Shown here piece after piece: positions 39,867-50,781 of a DNA stretch of 64,000 nucleotides; positions within the stretch are counted from its first letter, which is position 1, and each line of letters begins with the position of its first letter. The translations under genes were made by a program, and so were the position numbers. The stretch is from NCBI RefSeq assembly GCF_901543175.1, contig NZ_LR594040.1, forward strand, positions 1,864,638 to 1,928,637. The letters are read 5' to 3'. The DNA is from Streptococcus australis (GTDB taxonomy: Bacteria; Bacillota; Bacilli; Lactobacillales; Streptococcaceae). Below the pieces are notes generated by a model. The model saw only the letters and a program-made list of their open reading frames with translations. It was not told the DNA's origin and did no database searches.

Positions 39867-40661
39867 CTAAGATTTTAAGAAAAATAAGAGACATCCCAGC
39901 ACCAGAATCACAAGAATCGCCAGTGTATCCTTTTGACTCCATCTCAATTGTCTATACTGACTTCTACCCTTTCCTCCCTGATAACCACGCGCCTCCATGG
40001 CTATTGCCAATGAATCTGCACGCTTTAAGCTCGTCGCAAAAAGAGGAATTAAAATCGGAATCATAGCCTTTACTTTTTGAACGATGCTACCTTCGCCAAA
40101 GTCAACTCCACGAGCTTTTTGAGCATTCATAATTCGCGTCGTGTCATCCATCAAGGTTGGAACAAAACGCAAACTCATTGATAACATGAGACCAATTTCA
40201 TGAACGGGAACTTTCACGCGTTTCAGAGGCGCTAAGAGAGATTCAACTGCAGCTGCCAAACTCAAAGGCATGGTCGTTAACGTTAGCAAAGTTGAAAAGA
40301 AAACAATCAACACAAAACGACAGAAAATAATTCCAGCTTGTTGCAAAGCATAATCCGTTATTTTTATAAAAGAAAACTCAAATAAGACATTTCCACTTGA
40401 AATGAAAAAGAGTTGAAATAGAGTCGTAAAAGCAATCAAGAAAAACATGGATTTTAATCCCTGAACAAAAAATGAGAGGGAAACGCCCGACAAAGCGATA
40501 AATATACCTGTCGCTACAAAAAGAATGAGATTGGCGAGAGGATTATTAGCCCAAAATACAATCAAAATCAACAGGATCATAGCGAGCAATTTACTACGGG
40601 GATCCAAGCGATGAATGATGGAATCTCCTGGTATATAACGCCCTAAAATCATACTATCCAT
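39867..40661 (-). CDS. ecfT: ECF transporter transmembrane subunit EcfT
   Basis: A 264-residue membrane subunit of the energy-coupling factor module, shared by several vitamin-specific S components. The N-terminal [18 protein letters not shown] and two coupling helices with Ala-Arg-Gly signatures ([10 protein letters not shown] and AMEARGY) are diagnostic. It overlaps ecfA2 by eight bases. Confidence 0.95.
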   Translation of the reverse strand: MDSMILGRYIPGDSIIHRLDPRSKLLAMILLILIVFWANNPLANLILFVATGIFIALSGVSLSFFVQGLKSMFFLIAFTTLFQLFFISSGNVLFEFSFIKITDYALQQAGIIFCRFVLIVFFSTLLTLTTMPLSLAAAVESLLAPLKRVKVPVHEIGLMLSMSLRFVPTLMDDTTRIMNAQKARGVDFGEGSIVQKVKAMIPILIPLFATSLKRADSLAIAMEARGYQGGKGRSQYRQLRWSQKDTLAILVILVLGCLLFFLKS

Positions 40662-41493
40662 TTAGCGACTCCTTAAACTCCTCTATCTTGATTGGTAGCT
40701 TTTTAAAAGCTACACCTCTATCTGCCAAACGTTTACAAAAGGCTGTGATTTTAGGCACACCTAACTGTACATTTTCCATAGAGGCAACATCTTGGAAGAC
40801 ATCACTTGGTTTGCCACTTTTGACCAAACTCCCCCTTTCCATAACGTAAACCTGATTAGCATACTCAGCTACGTCATCCATCAAATGCGTTACTAGAACG
40901 ATTGTCATTCCAGCAAGGTGAAGTTTTTTAAACAGAGTCATCAATTCTTTTCTGCCCAAAGGATCTAGACCAGCTGTTGGCTCATCCAAAACTAAGACAG
41001 TTGGCTCCATCGCTAGTATCCCTGCAATGGCAACACGTCTCATCTGACCACCCGAAAGTTCAAATGGGCTCCTCTCAAAGAGTGACTCATCAATGCCCAC
41101 CAAGGCTAACTTTTCACGCGCAATTTTCTGTGCTTCTTCCTCAGAAACTCCAAAATTTTGTGGTCCAAACGCAACATCTTTCAAAACAGTTTCTTCGAAA
41201 ACCTGATTTTCAGCAAATTGAAAAACTAGTCCAACTTGCTTTCGAATCTGTCGAATTTCTTTATTTGTTGATGTAGGGGTAATGACGGTATTAAAAACTC
41301 GAACAGAACCCTTACTTGGAAGCAATAGGCCATTTAAAAGCTGTAAGATCGTCGATTTTCCACTACCTGTATGTCCTATCAAAGCTGTATAGGAGCCGTC
41401 CTCAATTGTCAAAGAAACATCAGTCAAGGCTGATGAAGATAGGGGGGTCCCCTCTTGATAGGTAAAGCTCACATTTTCTAGAGTAATTCCCAT
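40654..41493 (-). CDS. ecfA2: ECF transporter ATPase EcfA2
   Basis: A 279-residue ATPase with Walker [10 protein letters not shown] (about 38-46), Q-loop, signature [13 protein letters not shown], Walker B VLVLDEP and an H-loop TH. It pairs with EcfA1 to power vitamin uptake through EcfT. It overlaps ecfA1 by 16 bases. Confidence 0.95.
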   Translation of the reverse strand: MGITLENVSFTYQEGTPLSSSALTDVSLTIEDGSYTALIGHTGSGKSTILQLLNGLLLPSKGSVRVFNTVITPTSTNKEIRQIRKQVGLVFQFAENQVFEETVLKDVAFGPQNFGVSEEEAQKIAREKLALVGIDESLFERSPFELSGGQMRRVAIAGILAMEPTVLVLDEPTAGLDPLGRKELMTLFKKLHLAGMTIVLVTHLMDDVAEYANQVYVMERGSLVKSGKPSDVFQDVASMENVQLGVPKITAFCKRLADRGVAFKKLPIKIEEFKESLNG

Positions 41494-42305
41494 AGCTTGT
41501 CCTCTAGCTCTCCTTCTGTCAAATAGCCATCTGGCAACTGATAGCCAGTCTCTCTCAAAGATTCTCTTAATTGATTAGTAAAAGGATTATCTAAGCCTAT
41601 CTGGTCAAGGTCATCCCGAGAAAAAAGTTCTCTGGGGCTACTGGTTGACTCCACTTGGCCTTTTTTCATGACCAATACACGGTCACTCATCGCAACTTCT
41701 TCCAAGTCATGCGTAATGGAGACAACTGTCATCTGATAGTCTTTTCGAATCTCTTGAACTGTCTGAATCAATTCTCTACGTCCCTCGGGATCCAACATAC
41801 TTGTAGCCTCGTCCAGAATCAAAATAGCTGGTCTCAGAGCAACAACTCCTGCAATGGCCACCCGTTGTTTTTGTCCACCAGATAAGCGAGCTGGTTCTCT
41901 CTTCTTAAAGTCCAGCATACCCACTAACTCCAAAGATTCAGCCACTCTCTTCTGCATTTCTTCACGAGGAAGACCCTGATTTTCTAGACCAAAGGCAACA
42001 TCATCTTCAACAGTTGCCCCTACAAATTGGTTATCTGGATTTTGAAAAACCATGCCAATTTGACGGCGCAAGTCCCAAACATTCTCAGAGGATAGCAATT
42101 GACCATCTATCCAGATTTCTCCAGACTCTGCTTCAAGCAAGCCATCAATCAAACGAATAGTTGTCGATTTTCCGCTCCCATTATGACCTACAATCGAAAG
42201 CCATTCTCCACGTTTCACGTGAAACGAGACATTATTAACATCATAATGATCTTGGTCTTCCTTATAACGAAAAGACAGATCTTTTACTTCAATAATTGAT
42301 TTCAT
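41478..42305 (-). CDS. ecfA1: ECF transporter ATPase EcfA1
   Basis: A 275-residue ATPase with Walker [10 protein letters not shown] (about 40-48), signature [13 protein letters not shown] and Walker [13 protein letters not shown]. It is first of the ecfA1-ecfA2-ecfT cluster and overlaps pgsA by four bases. A 16-bp parS palindrome falls in its coding sequence, spelling Phe-His-Val-Lys at about residues 27-30. Confidence 0.95.
   Translation of the reverse strand: MKSIIEVKDLSFRYKEDQDHYDVNNVSFHVKRGEWLSIVGHNGSGKSTTIRLIDGLLEAESGEIWIDGQLLSSENVWDLRRQIGMVFQNPDNQFVGATVEDDVAFGLENQGLPREEMQKRVAESLELVGMLDFKKREPARLSGGQKQRVAIAGVVALRPAILILDEATSMLDPEGRRELIQTVQEIRKDYQMTVVSITHDLEEVAMSDRVLVMKKGQVESTSSPRELFSRDDLDQIGLDNPFTNQLRESLRETGYQLPDGYLTEGELEDKLWELL
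42211..42226. other. parS site inside ecfA1
   Basis: The perfect palindrome CGTTTCACGTGAAACG matches the ParB-binding parS consensus TGTTTCACGTGAAACA except for the outermost pair. It lies about 21.8 kb from the probable dnaA start, on the origin-proximal arm, and parB is in the same window. Confidence 0.9.
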
Positions 42306-42847
42306 TTCGAACCAAATGTCCCTCTGAATACATGAGCGCTACCCTTAAAATAATCATAACCAGAGTAGATAGTGAAAAACAAAGCGATATAAAGCAACAG
42401 CTGACCAATTAAATTCCAATGTAAGAGCAAAAAGATAATGGCAAACATCTGACTAAAGGTCTTGATTTTCCCTGGCATCGCTGCTGCTAGAACTGTCCCT
42501 CCCGTCTCAACAAGCAACAAACGCAAGCCTGTCACCGCAAGTTCACGACAGATGATAATAGCAACAACCCAAGCTGGAGCCATACCTAACTCAATCAACA
42601 TGATAAAAGCTGACATAACTAGCAACTTATCCGCCATTGGATCTGCAAACTTTCCAAAGTTGCTAACCACATTCCATTTACGAGCAAGGTAACCATCAAG
42701 GTAATCCGTTACACTAGCAACTGCAAAGATAATCGCTGCCAGCAAATGACTGCCTTGTGAATGGTCCAAAGTCAAAATAAGAATAAAGAGAGGTATAAAG
42801 AGAATTCTACCAATTGTTAATACATTAGGGATTTGTTCTTTTTTCAT
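42302..42847 (-). CDS. pgsA: CDP-diacylglycerol--glycerol-3-phosphate 3-phosphatidyltransferase
   Basis: A 181-residue membrane enzyme committing CDP-diacylglycerol to phosphatidylglycerol synthesis. The CDP-alcohol phosphotransferase motif D-G-x2-A-R-x8-G-x3-D-x3-D is seen as DYLDGYLARKWNVVSNFGKFADPMAD (about 47-72). It has about four to five membrane spans. Its stop overlaps the ecfA1 start. Confidence 0.95.
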   Translation of the reverse strand: MKKEQIPNVLTIGRILFIPLFILILTLDHSQGSHLLAAIIFAVASVTDYLDGYLARKWNVVSNFGKFADPMADKLLVMSAFIMLIELGMAPAWVVAIIICRELAVTGLRLLLVETGGTVLAAAMPGKIKTFSQMFAIIFLLLHWNLIGQLLLYIALFFTIYSGYDYFKGSAHVFRGTFGSK

Positions 42848-42857
42848 TGGTTCTTCC

Positions 42858-43682
42858 TTAATCTGTAGTGAATGTAAGTGTCACAGTTCCAGTCTGAGTT
42901 GTCAGCTTGGAAGTATCAATCGTTTGATTGTCCACAGTTAAAGTAACTCCCTTCACTACACCCAAAGTAATAGTCACAGGTTCTTTCGTCGAAACTGTTG
43001 TTTTTGCGTTTTTATTGTCTGATGACAAGGTCACACCACCTTCAAGGTCACTTCCTGAAATACTTACCCAGCTAGTTGCATCCGAAACAGTCAGTTGAAT
43101 GGTAGCTGTTTCCTTACTTGATTGATAGTGTGCCTCAATATGATTGTCCTCACCCGAAACCGTAATTTTTGATTCCGTAGTAGAAGATGAGCTTGATGCC
43201 TGACTGCTAGAAGATGAACTAGACGAGGTTGTTGAACTAGTTGAGTTCACAACACTATAATTAGCTGAAGAAGGACGAGTTGGTTGAGTCTGGATATAAT
43301 TCCAAACATAATAGGTCACAAAAATTAAAATCGACAAAGCAAACAAAACGAAGTAAAACAGGGGGAGATAAGACGTTTTTTTCTTATTTGACCGTCTGCG
43401 ACCAGACAAGTCCTCTTCATCAACATCTACCTCTTCGTAGGTAATCATGCTTCCCGAATCATAGGCGTCCAAAATGATTCTCTCGTCCAATTCAACCGCC
43501 CAGGCATATTTTCTTAAAAAAGAACGAGCATAAAATGGACTAGGAAGTTGATCAAAATCATCAGCTTCCATAGCCTCTAATAAATTCATCTGAATATCCG
43601 TTTTTGCCTGCAGTTCTTCTATACTCAATCCCTGATTAATTCTGGCTAAACGTAGAACCTCACCAATTGTTTTTTTTCTCAT
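42858..43682 (-). CDS. rodZ: RodZ-like helix-turn-helix membrane protein
   Basis: A 274-residue bitopic protein. An N-terminal cytoplasmic helix-turn-helix (IGEVLRLARINQGLSIEELQAKT, about 4-70) is followed by one membrane span (about 110-132), a Ser/Thr-rich linker and an extracellular beta domain (DUF4115-like). I chose the ATG at 43682, which has AAGGA at a workable distance; an ATG three codons earlier abuts that site. It is placed 10 bases before pgsA, as in many Firmicutes. Confidence 0.85.
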   Translation of the reverse strand: MRKKTIGEVLRLARINQGLSIEELQAKTDIQMNLLEAMEADDFDQLPSPFYARSFLRKYAWAVELDERIILDAYDSGSMITYEEVDVDEEDLSGRRRSNKKKTSYLPLFYFVLFALSILIFVTYYVWNYIQTQPTRPSSANYSVVNSTSSTTSSSSSSSSQASSSSSTTESKITVSGEDNHIEAHYQSSKETATIQLTVSDATSWVSISGSDLEGGVTLSSDNKNAKTTVSTKEPVTITLGVVKGVTLTVDNQTIDTSKLTTQTGTVTLTFTTD

Positions 43683-43718
43683 ACTTACCATTCCTTCTTT
43701 ATAGCGTTCTTGCCTTAT

Positions 43719-45002
43719 TTAGGCTGGAAAAATTGTAAAATCAATCAAATCACCATCATCTATCAAACGATGCCCAACTTCAAGAACATCGTCTAAAGTA
43801 ATTTCTTGTAAAATTTTTGGTAAATCAAAAATAGTTTCCCCTCTGTCGACTGGTTCATACTGTGTCGCAATAAACTCCAAGGAGTTCATGCTACTGAAAA
43901 ATTCCCCAAATATCTCACTCTTAACAAGATCCAGATGTTCCTCTGTAAGATCTGAATCTTTCGTAAAGTTGAGAATAGCCTTTCGAAATTGATGCGACAA
44001 CGAAACTGGTTCTTTCGTATCCATTGTCAACATCACAAAATGAAAGCGACTATTCACTTCCACCTCTAAGGATAGCGAGGCATCCAACTTCCCAGCCTCA
44101 TATAATTTTTGAAATCGCTCAGAAGTCCAACCAAACATCATCGTAAACAATAATCTTAGCAAAACATTATAACGGTAGCAATCTTCTTCTGCTACCTCAT
44201 CTGCTCCCCTAATTCCAACAGCAAGTTTTGGTGAAGAAACTTCCATCCGAAGGCTATCTGTTTCTTTGACAGCTTGTAAAGTAAGTTTCTCCTTCCTTAC
44301 TACCATTTCTTCCAAGTTTCTATGTTTCTTTTGCGAAAAATACTTCTCAACCGTATCTACATCAAAATTCCCAACTAAAAACAAAGACATGTTGACAGGT
44401 TTGTAAAAGGCTGTAAAGTTATTTTTTAAGTCATTCAGCTGAATATTGTTAATTGATTTTTCACCTCCAACAATATCAGCTGCCAAAGGAGTATTTGGAT
44501 AAAGATTTGCTAAGGTTGCAAAAAACAGACGCGAATCTGGATCGTCTTGGTACATCTCACGTTCCTGTTGGATAATTTCCCGCTCTCTCTCAACTGACTC
44601 TTCTGTAAAATGAGCGACTGTTACCAATTCTTCAAGCAAATCCAAATTTTCTGATAAATGATCTATTGTTGAAAACAAATAACTCGTCTTTGTAAAACTT
44701 GTAAAAGCATTGCTATCAGCTCCCAAGCGTGTAAAAGACTCCATAATATCTTCAGCATTTTCTCTCTCAAACAGTTTATGTTCAAGAAAATGTGCAATTC
44801 CAGCTGGATAAGACTGTAAACCTTTTTCAGATAGTGTAAAGCTTGTGTCTACTGATCCAAATCGAACTGTTACAACTCCGTAAACTTCATTAAATTGTTT
44901 CTTAGGAAGGAGAGACACTGTCAATCCATTTGATAGACGAGTCTGATAAACCGTCTCCTTTACAGCAGGATAGTATTTTTCTTCAAAGGTAACTGGTGTC
45001 AT
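43719..45002 (-). CDS. M16 metallopeptidase, active-type subunit (YmfH-like)
   Basis: A 427-residue member of the insulinase family carrying the inverted zinc motif HFLEH (GIAHFLEHKLFE, about residue 72) and a downstream Glu region (TEESVEREREIIQQE). It overlaps by four bases the 416-residue paralogue that lacks this motif, so the pair probably forms an active/inactive heterodimer. The substrate in streptococci is unknown. Confidence 0.88.
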   Translation of the reverse strand: MTPVTFEEKYYPAVKETVYQTRLSNGLTVSLLPKKQFNEVYGVVTVRFGSVDTSFTLSEKGLQSYPAGIAHFLEHKLFERENAEDIMESFTRLGADSNAFTSFTKTSYLFSTIDHLSENLDLLEELVTVAHFTEESVEREREIIQQEREMYQDDPDSRLFFATLANLYPNTPLAADIVGGEKSINNIQLNDLKNNFTAFYKPVNMSLFLVGNFDVDTVEKYFSQKKHRNLEEMVVRKEKLTLQAVKETDSLRMEVSSPKLAVGIRGADEVAEEDCYRYNVLLRLLFTMMFGWTSERFQKLYEAGKLDASLSLEVEVNSRFHFVMLTMDTKEPVSLSHQFRKAILNFTKDSDLTEEHLDLVKSEIFGEFFSSMNSLEFIATQYEPVDRGETIFDLPKILQEITLDDVLEVGHRLIDDGDLIDFTIFPA

Positions 45003-46249
45003 TCTATTCCTTCCATAAAGTATATCGCTTGTAACCGAACACTATTTGCTGCTTTGCAGATAGCTTCTTTGTCAACTTGGTTTAATTTTTCAACCCAACT
45101 GTCAAAATCTGATGTAGATTTCCCTAACAGACTATTCAAATAAACTCGCTCGATTAGTGAGGTCTGACTATCTTGCGCAAGCAACAAGGTTCTGCGAATC
45201 ATCTCCTTGGTCTGTTCAATCTCCAAATCTGTAAAATTACCTTTTTTTAGTTCAAGTAATTGATGATTCATCAATTTTCTGGCTTGATTGCGATTTCCCC
45301 GATCGATGCCAGCATACATCCTCAATTGACCACTAAACAAATCTAACTGACTGGAGATAGTGTAGGCTAGACCAGCATTTTCCCGAACATTTGTAAAAAG
45401 CTTAGAATGAGCAAAACCACCTAATAGACCATTCATTACTACCATGGCCAAATGATGCTTGTCTCCATAGCTCGTAGAACAATGGTAAGCCAATTCCAAA
45501 ACGGATTGGCCCACATTCTTACGAACCATTCCTTCCCGAAGGACATTTGAATATGGTTGTTGATACTGAGGCTTGACATCAATTTGACGCCCAGTAAAGG
45601 AGAATGACCTCAACCACTCCTTTACTTCCACTTCATTAAAATCACCCAAGAAAAAGAAATCAATTCGATCATTTTTCAGAGCATCTTGAAAGTAAGTGTA
45701 GCTACTTTCTGGAGACTCATTTGAAATGCTATTTCGTAAATCACTGTATCTCAATTTAAGACGTTCATCATGGAAGAACAAGCTATCCAACTCCTTATGA
45801 GCAAAATAAAATGAATCATCCATATCAGTAGCTAAGCTAGCCAATAACTGCTTTTTTTCAATTTCAAACAAGGTTGACTCAAAGGCTCCATCTAGAACTA
45901 AGGGGGCAAATAAAGTCTGTTTCACCAATTCCAAAATTCGAGAAGTCAAGACATTTTTTTTACTCAAAAACTCATCCCGCACATAGGTAAAGGTTAAGTC
46001 AAGAACATGTGCCTGTCCCCTACGATAAGCACTCGTAGAAATATCTGTCCCATACAAACTTGCTAAATATCTACGAAAAGCTTGAGAAGTTGGGTAAGCT
46101 TTATTGGCAGTCTCCAACATACTCGCACTTAACATGCGTCCTGCTACTGTCTTAAGAGATAAGGGAGCAGTAAAACGAACAGTGATTTTATTTGTTTTAA
46201 ACTTTTTAGATTGAACAAAATGTGCTGAAATTTCAGGCACTAACTCCAT
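44999..46249 (-). CDS. M16 peptidase-like protein, catalytically silent subunit (YmfF-like)
   Basis: A 416-residue M16 homologue without an HxxEH motif: the equivalent N-terminal region reads LSASMLETANKAYPT. The C-terminal substrate-binding region is kept (GLLGGFAHSKLFTNVRENAGLAYT). It is the first gene of the pair and translationally coupled to the active subunit. Confidence 0.85.
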   Translation of the reverse strand: MELVPEISAHFVQSKKFKTNKITVRFTAPLSLKTVAGRMLSASMLETANKAYPTSQAFRRYLASLYGTDISTSAYRRGQAHVLDLTFTYVRDEFLSKKNVLTSRILELVKQTLFAPLVLDGAFESTLFEIEKKQLLASLATDMDDSFYFAHKELDSLFFHDERLKLRYSDLRNSISNESPESSYTYFQDALKNDRIDFFFLGDFNEVEVKEWLRSFSFTGRQIDVKPQYQQPYSNVLREGMVRKNVGQSVLELAYHCSTSYGDKHHLAMVVMNGLLGGFAHSKLFTNVRENAGLAYTISSQLDLFSGQLRMYAGIDRGNRNQARKLMNHQLLELKKGNFTDLEIEQTKEMIRRTLLLAQDSQTSLIERVYLNSLLGKSTSDFDSWVEKLNQVDKEAICKAANSVRLQAIYFMEGIE

Positions 46250-46407
46250 ACCTTACCTCCTTACATATAGAGTTCTATTATATCACGAAAAGGAAAATAT
46301 TTCTTATTCTCTTTACCGCTTTTAAAATAAAAATCGTTTTCATTTTCAGTGATTTCGCTCACTTAATTCTAAGAAATATGGTATAATACCTTAAATTGAG
46401 GTGAATT

Positions 46408-46776
46408 ATGGAATACAAATTATTTGAAGAATTTATTACGCTCCAAGCCCTCCTAAAAGAGCTTGGAATTATACAAAGCGGTGGTGCTATTAAATCCTTT
46501 TTGATGGAACATCAAGTTTACTTTAATGGTGAATTAGAAACTAGACGTGGAAAAAAGATCCGTATTGGAGATGCAATTGACATCCCTGATTTAAAGATTG
46601 ACATCACCTTGACACAACCAAGTTTAAAAGAGCAAGAAGAATACCAAGCAGATAAGATTGAAAAAGAGCGGATTACTAAACTTGTCAAAGAGATGAATAA
46701 GGGTGTAAAGAAAGAAAAACAAAAAACTACTTTATCACCTAAAACCAAACAAGCTCCACGTTTTCCAGGAAGATAA
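46408..46776 (+). CDS. yaaA: S4-domain protein YaaA
   Basis: A 122-residue protein: an S4-like RNA-binding domain ([47 protein letters not shown], about 4-60) followed by a basic tail. Relatives lie next to recF across Firmicutes and are linked to ribosome assembly. A GAGGTG ribosome-binding site precedes the ATG. It ends 2 bases before recF. Confidence 0.9.
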   Translation: MEYKLFEEFITLQALLKELGIIQSGGAIKSFLMEHQVYFNGELETRRGKKIRIGDAIDIPDLKIDITLTQPSLKEQEEYQADKIEKERITKLVKEMNKGVKKEKQKTTLSPKTKQAPRFPGR

Positions 46777-46778
46777 TC

Positions 46779-47870
46779 ATGTGGCTCCAACATTTAACAA
46801 TAAAAACCTTTCGAAACTACAAAGAGACAAAAATTGATTTTAATCCAAAATTAAACGTCTTTCTAGGTCAAAATGCACAAGGAAAGACCAACATTCTAGA
46901 AGCAATCTATTTCTTGGCCTTGACACGTAGTCATCGTACTCGGACAGATAAAAATCTCATTCATTTTGATGAAGAACAACTCCATCTTTCTGGCTTGCTA
47001 CAGAAAAAAACAGGCTCTATTCCTCTAGAAATTGATTTAACACCAAAAGGGCGTGTGACTAAAGTCAATCACTTAAAACAAGCTCGCCTCTCAGACTACA
47101 TCGGACATATGAATGTGGTTCTCTTCGCACCTGAGGATCTCCAGTTAATTAAAGGAGCGCCCTCTGTTCGTCGAAAGTTTATTGATATAGAACTGGGACA
47201 AATTAAACCAATCTACTTGTCAGACTTGTCAAACTATAACCATATACTCAAGCAAAGAAATACTTATCTAAAATCCAGTCAAAAGATTGACGAAACATTT
47301 CTGTCGGTCTTAGATGATCAGTTAGTAGAGTATGGTTGTCGCGTCATAAAACATCGGATAAAATTCATTAAAAACTTAGAGAAATTTGGTCAAAAAAAAC
47401 ACTTAGAAATTTCAAATCAGTCAGAAGAGCTGTCAATTTCTTATCAATCAACTGTCAACTTTACTAATGAAGAAGTCTTAATGGATTCTTTTAAAATGGC
47501 TTTAGAGAAAAGTAGATCAAGAGATTTATTTAAAAAGAATACTGGTGTTGGCCCTCATCGAGATGACATTGCTTTTTATATCAATGGTATGGATGCTAGT
47601 TTTGGAAGTCAAGGGCAACATCGTAGTCTTGTACTTTCTATCAAACTAGCAGAAATTGAGCTAATGGAAAGCATTACTAACGAGTCTCCAATACTCTTGC
47701 TTGACGATGTTATGAGCGAACTTGACAACACACGACAATTAAAATTACTAGAAACTATTTCACAATCTATCCAAACCTTCATCACAACAACAAGTTTAGA
47801 CCACTTGCAAAACTTGCCAGAAAATCTTAGTATTTTCAACATCCAAAACGGTAAAATATCTGTAAATTAA
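46779..47870 (+). CDS. recF: DNA repair protein RecF
   Basis: A 363-residue SMC-like ATPase that loads RecA at gaps. N-terminal [13 protein letters not shown], Walker [10 protein letters not shown] (about 30-38), signature [18 protein letters not shown] and Walker [12 protein letters not shown]. It forms an operon with yaaA. Confidence 0.96.
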   Translation: MWLQHLTIKTFRNYKETKIDFNPKLNVFLGQNAQGKTNILEAIYFLALTRSHRTRTDKNLIHFDEEQLHLSGLLQKKTGSIPLEIDLTPKGRVTKVNHLKQARLSDYIGHMNVVLFAPEDLQLIKGAPSVRRKFIDIELGQIKPIYLSDLSNYNHILKQRNTYLKSSQKIDETFLSVLDDQLVEYGCRVIKHRIKFIKNLEKFGQKKHLEISNQSEELSISYQSTVNFTNEEVLMDSFKMALEKSRSRDLFKKNTGVGPHRDDIAFYINGMDASFGSQGQHRSLVLSIKLAEIELMESITNESPILLLDDVMSELDNTRQLKLLETISQSIQTFITTTSLDHLQNLPENLSIFNIQNGKISVN

Positions 47871-47887
47871 AGTTGACACTTTTGTAA

Positions 47888-47926
47888 ACAAAAAAGAACT
47901 CCTGAAATTCAGGAGTTCTTTTTTGT
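47888..47926. terminator. Bidirectional terminator between recF and guaB
   Basis: AAAAAAGAACTCCTG pairs with CAGGAGTTCTTTTTT around AAATT, with A and T runs on both sides. It serves both convergent genes. Confidence 0.92.
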
Positions 47927-47929
47927 TTC

Positions 47930-49490
<1,561 letters not shown>

Positions 49491-49505
49491 ATGATACGAG
49501 GATAA

Positions 49506-49541
49506 ATAAAAAACTATCTTTTCCTGTGCGAAAAAAGATAA
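49506..49541 (-). terminator. Terminator of trpS
   Basis: Stem TATCTTTT/AAAAGATA around TTCGCACAGG, followed on the minus strand by GTTTTTTATT. Confidence 0.7.
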
Positions 49542-49560
49542 TTTCTTATAGTATGTAAGC

Positions 49561-50586
49561 TTATTTAAAATAATGAAGTCCCATTGCTTCCTTAACCTCA
49601 GATAGAGTTTGCCCTGCAACCTCGCGAGCTTTCTCACTCCCTTTTTGAAGCATATTATACACTTCTCCCATATCCTTAGCAAATTCGATACGGCGCTCAC
49701 GAATAGGGCCAAGTTCGCGTTCAAGTATTTCGAGTAGATAGCGTTTCGTCTTCACATCACCAAGACCACCACGTTGATAGTGTTCTTTCATCTCTGCAAT
49801 TTCTTGAGCATCTTCAGGACGACCAAAAACATCTAGATAATGGAAAACCATGTTTCCTTCAATCTTACCTGGATCCTCAACCCGAATATGATCCGGGTCT
49901 GTATACATACTCATGACTTTTTTACGCAAAGTATGGGCATCATCGGCTAGATAAATACCATTATTGAGGGATTTAGACATTTTAGCATTTCCATCTAGGC
50001 CTGGCAAACGTCCTGCTCTCTCATTCTCTGGATAAATACCTTCTGGCTCCACCAATACATCACAATGATAAGCATTATTAAAGGAACGAACAATTTCACG
50101 AGTTTGTTCAATCATTGGTTTTTGGTCTGTTCCTACAGGAACATAATTAGCCTTAAAGGCTGTAATATCCGCTGCCTGAGCAATTGGATAAACCAAAAAA
50201 CCTGTCGGGATACTTTCCCCAAATCCTTTTTGAGCAATCTCTGTTTTTACTGTCGGATTACGCTCCAAACGAGCTAGTGACACCAAATTCATATAGTACA
50301 TAGATAGCTCAGCCAACTCTGGAATCTGACTTTGAATAAAGATAGTTGATTTACTTGGATCCAATCCAACTGCTAGGTAATCCAAGGCAACATTCCCAAT
50401 AGACTCTACAATCGTTTGAGGATCTTTGGCGTGATCTGTCAGCGCTTGTTGGTCCGCCAAAAAAACAAACATCTCATACTTATCTTCTTCCTGTAGTAAC
50501 ACTCTATTTTTTAGACTACCAACATAATGTCCAATATGTAGTTTACCTGTTGGACGGTCTCCTGTTAAAATAATGGGTTTCGTCAT
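49561..50586 (-). CDS. trpS: Tryptophanyl-tRNA synthetase
   Basis: A 341-residue class I synthetase with HIGH-type motif [10 protein letters not shown] (about 14-23) and KMSKS in [19 protein letters not shown] precedes the ATG. No T-box leader is visible in the 195-base gap upstream. Confidence 0.96.
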   Translation of the reverse strand: MTKPIILTGDRPTGKLHIGHYVGSLKNRVLLQEEDKYEMFVFLADQQALTDHAKDPQTIVESIGNVALDYLAVGLDPSKSTIFIQSQIPELAELSMYYMNLVSLARLERNPTVKTEIAQKGFGESIPTGFLVYPIAQAADITAFKANYVPVGTDQKPMIEQTREIVRSFNNAYHCDVLVEPEGIYPENERAGRLPGLDGNAKMSKSLNNGIYLADDAHTLRKKVMSMYTDPDHIRVEDPGKIEGNMVFHYLDVFGRPEDAQEIAEMKEHYQRGGLGDVKTKRYLLEILERELGPIRERRIEFAKDMGEVYNMLQKGSEKAREVAGQTLSEVKEAMGLHYFK

Positions 50587-50722
50587 TTTTTTCTCCTTCG
50601 AAATGGTCTCTTCAATTATAGCATTTTTTTGTTAAAATAACAGAAATTTATTTAAATCAAAGAGCTGATTCGCTGTAAATATAACTGTAAACTTAGTTGA
50701 CATAAAATTGACAAATAAAAAT

Positions 50723-50751
50723 TTGAATATTTCTCTCTTTTCTAGTAGAAT
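50723..50751 (+). promoter_or_regulatory. Promoter of the ABC-F gene
   Basis: -35 TTGAAT (50723-50728), 17 bases and -10 TAGAAT (50746-50751). Two further TTGACA hexamers lie 10 bases apart just upstream (50698 and 50708). Confidence 0.55.
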
Positions 50752-50781
50752 AAATGTATTACATATTATAGGAGAAAAACA

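Noticed and set aside
50587..50781. T-box leader upstream of trpS
   Set aside because: The gap is short and lacks the conserved T-box sequence and a terminator hairpin; it mainly holds the ABC-F promoter.
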